The notes beneath the pieces were generated by a model. The model was not told the DNA's origin. It ran no database searches and saw only the letters and a program-made list of their open reading frames with translations. Positions 18,616-27,500 of a stretch of DNA of 64,000 nt are shown here, piece after piece (the stretch's first letter is position 1; every line of letters begins with the position of its first letter). A program made the position numbers and the translations under genes. The DNA comes from Thermoleptolyngbya sichuanensis A183 (GTDB lineage: Bacteria; Cyanobacteriota; Cyanobacteriia; Elainellales; Elainellaceae): positions 2,790,001-2,854,000 of the forward strand of contig NZ_CP053661.1 of the NCBI RefSeq assembly GCF_013177315.1. Reading direction: 5' to 3'.

Positions 18616-19263
18616 ATGCTGTTGGAACTGAAGCGTTGGGTTGTGCCGCCCGGTCACCAAGTTTTGTTGCGAGATGTGTCTTGGTCAGAATTGGAGCAAA
18701 TTTTGGAGGAACTGGGTGAGCATCGAGCGGTTCGCATCTCTTACAGCAGTGGTTTATTGGAACTTATGACGCCTCTGCCCGAACATGAGGATGATAAAGT
18801 CATCATCAGCGATTTCGTTAAGATTCTCTTAGAGGAGCAAGGGAGGGAGTTTCGGAACCTCGGATCGACGACGTTTAAGCATGAGCAGATGGATCAAGCT
18901 GTAGAACCTGATGAATGTTTTTATATCCAACACGAAGCAGCCATTCGGGGCAAAAAACGAATTGATTTAGGAGTTGATCCTCCCCCAGACCTAGTCATCG
19001 AGATTGATATCACAGCCCGCACTCGCCTGGGTAACTATGAAAAATTGAGAGTGCCAGAACTCTGGCGCTACGATAGCGAGGCTCTGGAAATGTATGTGTT
19101 ACAGGGAGAAACCTATTCTTTATCCTCTGAGAGCTTGCAGTTTCCGGGGATGGCGTTGCAGGAGGCGATTCCTCATTACTTAGAGATGAGTAAGACGCAG
19201 GGGAGAACGGTTGCTATGCGTGCATTTCGGGATTGGGTTCAACAACAAATGAAACCTCTGTGA
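18616..19263 (+). CDS. Uma2 family putative endonuclease, second of three
   Basis: A 215-residue Uma2 protein. The core shows LLELMTPLPEHEDDKVIISDFV, a mid-region GSTTFKHEQMDQAVEPDECFYI and RIDLGVDPPPDLVIEIDITA, the PD-(D/E)XK-type pattern of the family. ATG 18616 has AGGAGGG eight bases upstream; the earlier GTG 18607 lacks a spaced site. The last three residues and stop (KPL, TGA) derive from a palindromic repeat arm exactly as in the helicase. It lies within the defence island; whether it contributes to defence is unknown. Confidence 0.82.
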   Translation: MLLELKRWVVPPGHQVLLRDVSWSELEQILEELGEHRAVRISYSSGLLELMTPLPEHEDDKVIISDFVKILLEEQGREFRNLGSTTFKHEQMDQAVEPDECFYIQHEAAIRGKKRIDLGVDPPPDLVIEIDITARTRLGNYEKLRVPELWRYDSEALEMYVLQGETYSLSSESLQFPGMALQEAIPHYLEMSKTQGRTVAMRAFRDWVQQQMKPL

Positions 19264-19471
19264 TCTCTGTGTCTCTGTGGTGAATTCTGGAATTAGACCA
19301 CGGAGGCACGGAGGGCACGGAGAAATAACTCTGTGATCTCTGTGTCTCTGTGGTGAATTCTGGAATTAGACCACGGAGGCACGGAGGGCACGGAGGAAGG
19401 AAATCTCTGTGATCTCTGTGTCTCTGTGGTGAATTCTGAGAGTGAACCACGGAGGCACGGAGGGCATGGAG
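19255..19471. repeat. Intergenic cluster of palindromic repeats (Uma2-GxxExxY)
   Basis: Three right arms and three left arms alternate, with TGAATTCTGGAATTAGA or TGAATTCTGAGAGTGA spacers. The last left arm runs into the start region of the GxxExxY gene. Confidence 0.9.
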
Positions 19472-19846
19472 ATGGAGTTGGATGAAATATCGGGACAGGT
19501 GATTGGGGCAGCGATCGCCGTTCATCGAGAGTTGGGGCCCGGGTTACTGGAATCGGTGTATGAAGCGTGTTTGGTGCATGAATTGCGCCAGCGGGGGGTT
19601 CAGATTGAGCAACAAATCCCGCAACCTGTCATTTACAAAGGATTACAGTTAGAGTGTGGCTACCGTTTAGATCTCCTGGTCGAGAATCGGGTCATCGTAG
19701 AATTAAAAGCCGTTGAAACCCTCTTACCCATCCACGAAGCCCAGCTTTTGACCTACCTCAAACTCCGTCAACTCCGCCTTGGCCTCCTGATCAACTTCAA
19801 CGTCCCCATCCTCAAACACGGCATCAAACGCCTCCTCAATGGCTAA
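19466..19846 (+). CDS. GxxExxY protein (PD-(D/E)XK-like)
   Basis: A 126-residue GxxExxY-family protein: GPGLLESVYEACLVHELRQRG gives the name motif, followed by YRLDLLVENRVIVELKAVETL with the D-ExK residues of a PD-(D/E)XK fold, and LLINFNVPILKHGIKRLL at the end. Function is not established. ATG 19466 or 19472 is likely; the frame is open back to GTG 19442, where translation would add residues encoded by a repeat arm (MNHGGTEG). The start region itself therefore comes from the palindromic repeat. Confidence 0.82.
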   Translation: MEMELDEISGQVIGAAIAVHRELGPGLLESVYEACLVHELRQRGVQIEQQIPQPVIYKGLQLECGYRLDLLVENRVIVELKAVETLLPIHEAQLLTYLKLRQLRLGLLINFNVPILKHGIKRLLNG

Positions 19847-19847
19847 C

Positions 19848-19875
19848 CCTCCGTGCCTGCCGTGTCTCTGTGGTT
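19848..19875. repeat. Single repeat arm downstream of GxxExxY gene
   Basis: A right-arm sequence CCTCCGTGCCTGCCGTGTCTCTGTGG without a partner, directly after the GxxExxY stop and upstream of the antitoxin gene. Confidence 0.75.
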
Positions 19876-19899
19876 ATTTATTATTCAGGAGTTAAATTT

Positions 19900-20133
19900 A
19901 TGAATGCCTATAAGCTAGCAGCAACCCTAATCGAGGACGGCACTCTCATCCTGAAAGGATTACCCTTCCATGCCGGGGATACCGTAGAAATCATTATCCT
20001 AGAGCAGTCAAAGGAACAGTCAGCATCCCCACCCCGACAAACCGAGTATCCTCTTCAGGGAAAACAACCTTATCGCTACGATGATCCGTTTGAACCTGCC
20101 GTACCTGCGGAAGATTGGGAGGTTTTGAAGTGA
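19900..20133 (+). CDS. VapB-like antitoxin
   Basis: A 77-residue protein opening MNAYKLAATLIEDGTLILKGLPFHAGDTVEIIIL, the short beta-rich N-terminus of small antitoxins paired with PIN toxins, followed by a disordered acidic tail that usually wraps the toxin. CAGGAG lies eight bases before ATG 19900. Its stop overlaps the GTG start of the PIN gene by four bases (GTGA), indicating translational coupling. Confidence 0.75.
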   Translation: MNAYKLAATLIEDGTLILKGLPFHAGDTVEIIILEQSKEQSASPPRQTEYPLQGKQPYRYDDPFEPAVPAEDWEVLK

Positions 20134-20525
20134 TTGCGCTAGACACACACATCTGGATTTGGTGTGTGCAAAAAGATAGCAGGCTGAACCAGCAACACGA
20201 ACAGTGGCTCCAGCAATATCGATCGGAGGGGCTAGGGGTAAGTATCTTTAGTTGCTGGGAAGTTGCGAAGCTGGTTGAGAAACAGCGATTAGTTTTGCCA
20301 GAAACGATTGATCGATGGATGGAGATGGCATTGGCCTATCCTGGAGTACGATTGCTGGGGTTGACGTTACCGATTGTGGTGAAAGCGACCCAACTAGAAG
20401 GATTTCACAATGATCCAGCGGATCAAATCATTGTGGCAACCGCCCAAGTCCATGCCTGTCCACTGCTCACAGTTGACACCAAAATCGTCAATTATCCCCA
20501 TGTTCAAATTCTGACAGAGTTTTGA
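20130..20525 (+). CDS. VapC-like PIN-domain toxin
   Basis: A 131-residue PIN-domain ribonuclease. Acidic metal-site residues appear at ALDTHIWIW (Asp, residue 5), SCWEVAKL (Glu), HNDPADQIIVATA (Asp pair) and LLTVDTKI (Asp). Toxins of this class cleave RNA unless held by the partner antitoxin. Start GTG 20130 overlaps the upstream antitoxin. The pair looks intact and sits between core genes of the defence island, where it could stabilise the island or act as an abortive module (inference). Confidence 0.82.
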   Translation: MIALDTHIWIWCVQKDSRLNQQHEQWLQQYRSEGLGVSIFSCWEVAKLVEKQRLVLPETIDRWMEMALAYPGVRLLGLTLPIVVKATQLEGFHNDPADQIIVATAQVHACPLLTVDTKIVNYPHVQILTEF

Positions 20526-20527
20526 TA

Positions 20528-20556
20528 CTCTCCGTGCCCTCTGTGTCTCTGTGGTT
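20528..20556. repeat. Single repeat arm before methyltransferase gene
   Basis: Right-arm sequence CTCCGTGCCCTCTGTGTCTCTGTGG between the PIN toxin stop and ATG 20563 of the DUF1156 gene. It occupies the position where a ribosome-binding site would be expected. Confidence 0.75.
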
Positions 20557-20562
20557 CCTACT

Positions 20563-23500
20563 ATGCCCCATCGCAAAAAACTGATCGAAGTCGCTTTGCC
20601 CCTAGAAGCCATCAACCTCGAATCGGCCCGTGAGAAATCGATCCGCCACGGGCACCCCAGCACCCTGCATCTCTGGTGGGCACGCCGTCCCCTGGCCGCC
20701 TGTCGTGCCGTCCTATGGGCTTCGCTCGTGGATGATCCGGGTAGCTGGCCCGACAAATTCCCCAGCGAGGCAGACCAGATGCGGGAACGGCAGCGGCTAT
20801 TCAATATTTTGGGACGGATTGAGACGGAAACGGATAAGAAGGGCAACACGAAGCAAGTGGTGCGGGGGTTGGTGTCGTGGGATGACGTGAATGATCCCAA
20901 CTCTGGGGTGCTGGAGGCGGCTCAACGGGAGATTGCCCGGTGCTTGGCTTGGGAACGGGGTGAGGAACCGCCAACAAAACCCGATGCGGTCAGAGCCTAC
21001 ATTGTGAAGTATGCACCCCCTGCCTATGACCCGTTTTCGGGGGGTGGATCAATTCCGTTGGAAGCACAGCGCTTGGGGCTGGAGGCTCACGCCAGTGATT
21101 TGAACCCAGTGGCGGTGTTGATCAATAAGGCGTTGATTGAGATTCCGCCGAAGTTTAAGGATAAATCCCCGGTCAATCCTGAAGATCGCGCTAAGAAAAG
21201 TATTTCATCGTGGCGGGGGGCGCAGGGGTTGGCGGCGGATGTGCGGTTTTATGGGGCCTGGATGCGGGAGCGGGCGTTTGAGCAGATTGGGTATCTTTAC
21301 CCGAAGGTGAGGATTGGGAACCACGGAGGCACGGAGGACACAGAGAAAGAAAACCTCCGTGATCTCTGTGCCTCTGTGGTGAATAGAAACCACGGAGACA
21401 CGGAGGGCACAGAGGCGACGGTGATTGCATGGCTGTGGGCGCGGACGGTGACCTGTCCCAACCCGGCCTGTGGGTGTGCGATGCCGCTGGTGCGATCGTT
21501 TCAGCTTTCGACGAAGAAGGGGAAGGAGGCTTGGGTAGAGCCGATCGTGGAGGATAGGAACCACGGAGACACTGTGGTGAATAAAAACCACGGAGACACG
21601 GAGGACACAGAGAATCTCCGTGATCTCTGTGCCTCTGTGGTGAATAAAAACCACGGAGACACTGTGGTGAATAAAAACCACGGAGACACGGAGGACACAG
21701 AGAATCTCCGTGATCTCTGTGCCTCTGTGGTGAATAAAAACCACGGAGACACTGTGGTGAATAAAAACCACGGAGACACGGAGGACACAGAGAATCTCCG
21801 TGATCTCTGTGCCTCTGTGGTTCCCAAAATCCGGTTCATCGTCAAATCAGGCCAGGGCAAAGCCCCAGAAGACACGGTAGATCGCAAAGGGGCACGCTGC
21901 ATCGCCTGCGAAACGCCTGTGCCGCTGGAGTATGTGCGCCAGGAAGGCCGCGCCGGACGCATGGGGCAGCAAATGATGGCGATCGTTGCTGAGGGTAAAT
22001 CGGGCAGGGTTTATCTTTCGCCTGATGAGTACCATGTGGAAGTTGCCAATTCAGCACAGCCAACTTGGAAGCCAGAGGCAGAACTTCCTGATAATACTCG
22101 TGATATTCGCCCTCAAATTTATGGGTTGCCAACCTATGGCGACCTCTTTACCCCCCGGCAACTGGTCGCCCTGACCACCTTCAGCAATTTGGTGGGGGAA
22201 GCACGGGAACGGGCGACTCAGGATGCGATCGCCGCTGGCTTACCGGATGATGATGTGCCGTTGAATGATGGCGGTACCGGGGCGAGAGCCTATGGAGAGG
22301 CGATCGGGACTTATTTGGCGTTTGCTGTCGATAAAGCTAGTGATTATTGGTCAGGGCTTTGTAGCTGGCATTCTTCAGGCGAAAAAATGAGAAATACTTT
22401 TGGTCGCCAAGCTATTCCAATGGTCTGGGATTATGCCGAGTGCTGTCCTTTCAGTGAATCAACTGGCAATTGGATGGCGTGTATTGATTGGGTTTGGAAA
22501 GTAGTTGAAAAATCTTCTAGCTTCACTAACGGACACGCTACCCAACACGACGCAACTGCCCCCCACCCCCACGACCCCACCCCCAAACTCATCTCCACCG
22601 ACCCGCCCTATTACGACAACATCAGTTACGCAGACCTAGCAGATTTTTTCTATGTCTGGCTGCGGCGCTCCCTCAGTTCCATTTATCCCACCATTTGCAG
22701 CACGCTCCTAGTCCCTAAAGCTCAAGAACTCGTCGCTACCCCCTATCGCTTTGATGGCAGCAAACAAAAAGCTCAAGCATTCTTTGAAGCAGGACTCGGC
22801 AAAGCCTTCAATCGAATGCACGAAATCTCCCATGCGGATTATCCGCTAACGGTTTACTACGCCTTCAAGCAAGCAGAAACAGATCAAAAAGGCAAAAGCG
22901 ATGAATCCATTGCTTCTACCGGATGGGAAACGATGCTAGAAGGCTTGATCAAAGCCGATTTCACCATTGATGGCACCTGGCCCATGCGGAGCGAACTCAG
23001 TAACCGCATGGTCGCATCCGGCACTAACGCCCTCGCATCATCCATCGTCCTCGTCTGTCGCCCCCGCCCCGCCGATGCGCCCAAAATCACCCGTCGCCAA
23101 TTCCTCAGCGAACTCAAACGCGAACTGCCAGCGGCGCTTAAACTCTTGCAGCAGGGCAACATCGCCCCTGTAGACCTCGCCCAAGCTAGCATTGGCCCTG
23201 GCATGATGGTCTATTCTCGCTATGGGGCAATCTTGGAAAGCGATGGCTCCCCGATGCCCGTCCGCACTGCCCTGCAATTAATTAACCAATACCTCGACGA
23301 ATACCTCACTGAACAAGAAGGCGAATTTGACAACGACACCCGCTGGGCCCTCACCTGGTTTGAGCAACACCAGTTTCACCCCGGCGACTATGGCACCGCC
23401 GAAACCCTCAGCAAAGCCCGCAATACCAGTGTGAGTGGCATGGTGGAGGCGGGCATTCTAGAAGCGAAGGCGGGCAAGGTGCAGCTGCTCAAACGCGAAG

Positions 23501-23814
23501 ACTTGCCCCCCGGCTGGAACCCCGCCACCGATCAGCGAATGCCCCATTGGGAGATGATGCAACACCTGATTCGGGCACTGACCAACGAGGGAGAACAGGG
23601 TGCAGCGACGCTGTTGGCAACACTCTCCGCCACCCAGGGCGATGCGGTGGCCGTGTGTCGCGACCTGGCCTATCGGCTCTATAGCCTGTGCGATCGCAAG
23701 GGCTGGAGCCAAGAAGCCGTCGCCTACAATAGTCTCGTGGTTGCCTGGCCCGAAATCAGCCGCCTCGCCTCAGCCCTACAGGCGAGCGACTCCGTGCAAA
23801 CGCGGCTGCTGTAG
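20563..23814 (+). CDS. DUF1156 adenine-specific DNA methyltransferase (defence system core)
   Basis: A 1083-residue protein. The DUF1156 N-terminus (KKLIEVALPLEAINLESAREKSIRHGHPSTLHLWWARRP) is followed by the AdoMet motif YDPFSGGGSIPLEA (about residue 157) and, far downstream, the catalytic DPPYYDNISYADLADFFYVW motif (about 676), as in amino-MTases. A zinc-ribbon-like region has CPNPACGCAMP and later CIACETPV. Two blocks of palindromic repeat are inserted in frame on either side of the first Cys pair (residues about 253-284 and 333-420). The likely role is modification or sensing of DNA in a DISARM-like system with the helicase and DUF499 ATPase (inference). Confidence 0.87.
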   Translation: MPHRKKLIEVALPLEAINLESAREKSIRHGHPSTLHLWWARRPLAACRAVLWASLVDDPGSWPDKFPSEADQMRERQRLFNILGRIETETDKKGNTKQVVRGLVSWDDVNDPNSGVLEAAQREIARCLAWERGEEPPTKPDAVRAYIVKYAPPAYDPFSGGGSIPLEAQRLGLEAHASDLNPVAVLINKALIEIPPKFKDKSPVNPEDRAKKSISSWRGAQGLAADVRFYGAWMRERAFEQIGYLYPKVRIGNHGGTEDTEKENLRDLCASVVNRNHGDTEGTEATVIAWLWARTVTCPNPACGCAMPLVRSFQLSTKKGKEAWVEPIVEDRNHGDTVVNKNHGDTEDTENLRDLCASVVNKNHGDTVVNKNHGDTEDTENLRDLCASVVNKNHGDTVVNKNHGDTEDTENLRDLCASVVPKIRFIVKSGQGKAPEDTVDRKGARCIACETPVPLEYVRQEGRAGRMGQQMMAIVAEGKSGRVYLSPDEYHVEVANSAQPTWKPEAELPDNTRDIRPQIYGLPTYGDLFTPRQLVALTTFSNLVGEARERATQDAIAAGLPDDDVPLNDGGTGARAYGEAIGTYLAFAVDKASDYWSGLCSWHSSGEKMRNTFGRQAIPMVWDYAECCPFSESTGNWMACIDWVWKVVEKSSSFTNGHATQHDATAPHPHDPTPKLISTDPPYYDNISYADLADFFYVWLRRSLSSIYPTICSTLLVPKAQELVATPYRFDGSKQKAQAFFEAGLGKAFNRMHEISHADYPLTVYYAFKQAETDQKGKSDESIASTGWETMLEGLIKADFTIDGTWPMRSELSNRMVASGTNALASSIVLVCRPRPADAPKITRRQFLSELKRELPAALKLLQQGNIAPVDLAQASIGPGMMVYSRYGAILESDGSPMPVRTALQLINQYLDEYLTEQEGEFDNDTRWALTWFEQHQFHPGDYGTAETLSKARNTSVSGMVEAGILEAKAGKVQLLKREDLPPGWNPATDQRMPHWEMMQHLIRALTNEGEQGAATLLATLSATQGDAVAVCRDLAYRLYSLCDRKGWSQEAVAYNSLVVAWPEISRLASALQASDSVQTRLL
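21320..21415. repeat. Palindromic repeat in-frame in methyltransferase (block 1)
   Basis: Left arm, right arm and a second left arm, read as NHGGTEDTE, LRDLCASVV and NHGDTEGTE. The reading frame differs from that used in the helicase, showing the element stays open in more than one frame. Confidence 0.88.
21561..21821. repeat. Tandem 90-bp units inside methyltransferase (block 2)
   Basis: Three tandem units starting at 21561, 21651 and 21741; the first two are 90 bp and the third is cut at 81 bp. Each encodes NHGDTVVNK, NHGDTEDTE, then LRDLCASVV. The units look identical and keep the frame (30 codons), which points to recent tandem amplification of one palindromic repeat. Confidence 0.92.
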
Positions 23815-23840
23815 GCCTGGCCACCAGGGTGCAGCAAAGT

Positions 23841-23878
23841 ATAAAGATACAGATAAAGATCCAGATAAAGATACAAGG
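23841..23878 (+). repeat. 12-bp tandem repeat
   Basis: About three units of AAAGATACAGAT with one variant (AAAGATCCAGAT), in the short gap between the methyltransferase and the antitoxin gene. Confidence 0.6.
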
Positions 23879-23903
23879 AATACTAAAGACGTGGAGAGAG
23901 CCT

Positions 23904-24134
23904 ATGAACACCCAGTTAATTGATGCCATTATCCAGGTGATTGGTTCTCTATCGCCTGAAGAACAAGCTGCGTTGGCAGAGAAACTGTTCTTTGACTGCG
24001 CCTACCCGTCTACTTCAGATATCCTCACCCTTGCTCTCAGAGGCAGTAGCTTCGATTTTCTCAACTTCGATTTTCTCAACAGTGAACCTGACCTCTACAC
24101 CTTAGACGATGGAGAACCCATTCCATGTCTTTGA
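23904..24134 (+). CDS. Small antitoxin-like protein upstream of MazF remnant
   Basis: A 76-residue protein (MNTQLIDAIIQVIGSLSPEEQAALAEKLF at the start) with a helical N-terminus and an acidic tail. Cyanobacterial MazF/PemK-type toxin genes are often preceded by such a gene. It overlaps the toxin start at 24125 by ten bases. The upstream reading extension to 23829 is repeat-derived. Antitoxin identity is inferred from position and size, with only weak sequence recognition. Confidence 0.6.
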   Translation: MNTQLIDAIIQVIGSLSPEEQAALAEKLFFDCAYPSTSDILTLALRGSSFDFLNFDFLNSEPDLYTLDDGEPIPCL

Positions 24135-24474
24135 GTAAAGGGGACATTGTTCTGGTTCCGTTTCCCTTCACTGATCTCAGCCAAACGAAACTCCGACCTT
24201 CTGCCGTTCTTTGGGTAGATCCTCAAGGGCAAGAATCACCTTATGCTTCATCTCCTCGCAAAATCTGGAACGCATTATGTCAGATGAATTGTTACTTGAG
24301 ACAAGCGACCCAGAATTTGCTCAAACCGGGCTTAAAGTGACCTCCAAAATCAGAGTGACTCGAATCGTTACCCTGGAGCGCCGTCTGCTACAGCGACGCT
24401 TAGGTCAATTGAGTGTACGCCAGATAAACTATCTGAACCAAATTTTCATCCAAGCCTTTCGTCTTGACTTGTGA
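24125..24474 (+). pseudogene. MazF/PemK-family toxin, frameshifted
   Basis: The first part reads MSLSKGDIVLVPFPFTDLSQTKLRPSAVLWVDPQG, a clear MazF/PemK N-terminus. The family-like sequence then continues in another frame (ITLCFISSQNLERIMSDELLLETSDPEFAQTGLKVTSKIRVTRIVTLERRL...) to 24474. The frame change is near 24228-24238. As it stands no full toxin is made, while the neighbouring antitoxin-like gene remains open. Confidence 0.82.
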
Positions 24475-24597
24475 GCCTTCTGTCTCTTGGTGTCCTTTGT
24501 GCCTTTGTGCTTCCTCTTCACGACAAAGACCCAAGCACACGCAGAAATCTCACGAAGAAGCCTAAAGATATCCCTCACACTATACACAAGATCAACT

Positions 24598-27500
24598 ATG
24601 GCCATTAGCAATCACGAACGAGTAGGTCGTGCCCTGAGTCTGCTCCGGGAGGGCTTGTATCCCTTTGTGGAACGAGAGATGAAAGCCATTCATGGCGATC
24701 GCTGGCCTCTGGCGGCTTCGGCCTGTCTTCCCGAAAGCTACGGGAGATCCAAGAGTGCCCAAGACATCCTCAGGGACGACGTTTCTGCGCTGCTGATCGT
24801 CATGTGGGAAAAGTGGAATGACGTTTTTAGGCAAACGCTGGGGAAAACAGAACGCACGCTCGTGAGTGAGTTGCGCGAAACCCGTAACGAATGGGCGCAC
24901 AACAGCAGCTTTTCGACCGATGATGCCTACCGCGCTCTTGATAGCGTCACTCGTCTATTGACGGCGATCGCCGCTCCTGAAGCGGCCGAAGTCGAAAAAC
25001 AAAAGCAAGAACTCCTCCGCATCCGCTTTGAAGAACAGGCCCGCCGCGAAACCCGTCGCATTACAGGAGCACCGACAGAAGGCCAGCCCCAAGCAGGACT
25101 TAAGCCCTGGCGCGAAATCGTCACCCCCCACCCCGATGTGGCCTCAGGGCAGTTCCAACAAGCCGAATTTGCCGCCGACCTGTGGCAGGTATATCTCGAC
25201 GAAGGCTCCGACGAATACCGCGACCCCACAGAGTTCTATCGCCGCACCTTCCTGACGGATGGGTTGCAGCAATTGCTCAAAAATGCGCTGCTACGCCTCA
25301 GCGGAAAAGGGGGCGACCCAGTGATTGAGCTACAGACCAACTTCGGTGGGGGCAAAACCCACGCCATGCTCGCCCTCTACCACCTGTGCCAAGCACTGCG
25401 AGTCAGCAACCTGCCGGGGATGGAACCCGTTTTTCAGGCGGCGGGCATCGATGCGCTTCCCCAAAATGTGAGCGTGGCCGTGTTGGTGGGCAACAAGCTC
25501 CAGCCTAGTGGCATCGCACCTTACGGGCCTGGCGCGTCCAAGCGGCCGGTCATCAAAACCCTGTGGGGGGAATTGGCCTGGCAATTAGGGGGAGCCGAAG
25601 CCTATGAAATCATTCGCTCTGCCGACGAAACCTCAACGAATCCAGGCGATGCGCTGAAGACCCTGTTCAACCAATATTCGCCCTGCTTAATTCTGATCGA
25701 CGAATGGGTGTCCTATGCCCGCCAGTTGCACGAAACCAGCGACCTAGCCGGCGGCAGCTTTGATACGCAGTTTACCTTTGCCCAAACCCTGAGCGAATCG
25801 GCTAAGAATGCCAAAGACACGCTGCTGGTGGTTAGTATTCCATCGTCGGATATCGAAATTGGGGGCGATCGCGGCAAAGAAGCCCTCGATCGGCTCAAAA
25901 ATGCGATTGGTCGGGTGGAGTCGCCTTGGCGGCCTGCAAGTGCCGAAGAGAGTTTTGAAATTGTGCGCCGACGCTTGTTTCAACCCATCAGCGACCCTGG
26001 CCTCTATGTACAACGAGATGCTGTGGTCAAAGCCTGCATGGACCTGTATCGCAGCCAGAGCCAAGAGTTTCCTAGCGAATGCAAAGAATCGGATTATGAA
26101 CGTCGCCTAAAAGCCGCCTATCCTATCCACCCCGAACTGTTCGATCGCCTCTATGGAGACTGGTCTACCCTCGACAAATTCCAGCGCACCCGTGGCGTGC
26201 TGCGCCTGATGGCTAAGGTCATCCACTCCCTCTGGGAACGCCATGACCAGAGCCTCATCATCCTGCCGGCCCACATCCCGATGGATGATCTACAAGTGCA
26301 GTCGGAACTGACGCGCTATCTCGATGACCACTGGCAGCCCGTCATCGATAAAGATGTAGACGGGGCCAACTCCTTGCCCCTTGCCCTCGATCGCCAGTTT
26401 CCCAACCTGGGCCGCTATTCTGCCTGTCGCCGCGTAGCCCGCACCATCTATATGGGGTCTGCACCTACCCTGCGAGCAGCCAACCGAGGCATTGACGATC
26501 GCCGCATTAAGCTAGGCTGCGTGCAACCGGGTGAAACTCCAGCCGTGTTTGGCGATGCCCTCCGCTACCTCACCGACCGCGCCACCTACCTGTATGTTGA
26601 TGAGAGCAAGCGCTACTGGATTTCCACCCAGCCCAATATCAATCGCACGGCGCTAGAGCGGGCAGAGCAATTGTTGGGCGATCGCGATCCGGTTTGGGCA
26701 GAAATCATCCAGCGCCTCAAAGCAGACAGAAATCGCGGCGAATTTAGCGCAGTCCACGTCGCCCCCGACTCCACCGCCGACATCCCCGACGACCCAGACC
26801 AAGGCGTGCGGTTGGTGGTGTTGCATCCTCAGCATCCCCACAGCAAAAGCAGCCCCGATAGCCCCGCCCGTCAGTGGGTCGAAGATGCCCTAGCGCATCG
26901 GGGCAGCGGCCCTCGGTATTACAAAAACACCCTCCTCTTTCTCGCTCCCGACAAGGCTAAGATTGAAACCCTAGAACGAAGCACGGCCCAATACCTTGCT
27001 TGGAACGCCATCGTACAGGAAAAAGAGTCCCTCAACCTCGACCCTGCCCAAACCAGACAAGCTGAATCGAAACTAAGCCAAGCCAAAGAAGCCGTTGCCG
27101 TCAGTTTGCGAGAAACCTATCAATGGCTCTTAGTGCCCCATCAGCCAGAGGCCCAAGGCCCAATCGAATGGAAAGAAGCTCGGCTACAGGGCCAAGACTT
27201 TCCAATTTTGCAGGCCAGCCGCAAAGCGGTCAGCGAACAAGACTTGCTGACAACCTATGCGCCCACCAATCTGCGGCTCGAGGCGTTAGACCCCTTCCTT
27301 TGGCGCGAGGCCAATCACATCGATCTGAAGCGCCTCTGGAACTATTTGACCCAATACCTATACCTGCCGCGCCTAAAAGATGCGTCTGTCTTGTTAGAAG
27401 CCGTTCGCAACGGTGTCGCCTCGACTGCTTGGGCAGATAGTTTTGCCTACGCTGAAGGATTCGACGAAACCAAGGGTAAATATCTCGGGCTGAGCATTGC

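Noticed and set aside
18353-19471. CRISPR-like array
   Set aside because: The repeats are palindromic arms in alternating orientation with short repeated spacers, and they extend into coding genes. No cas genes are present.
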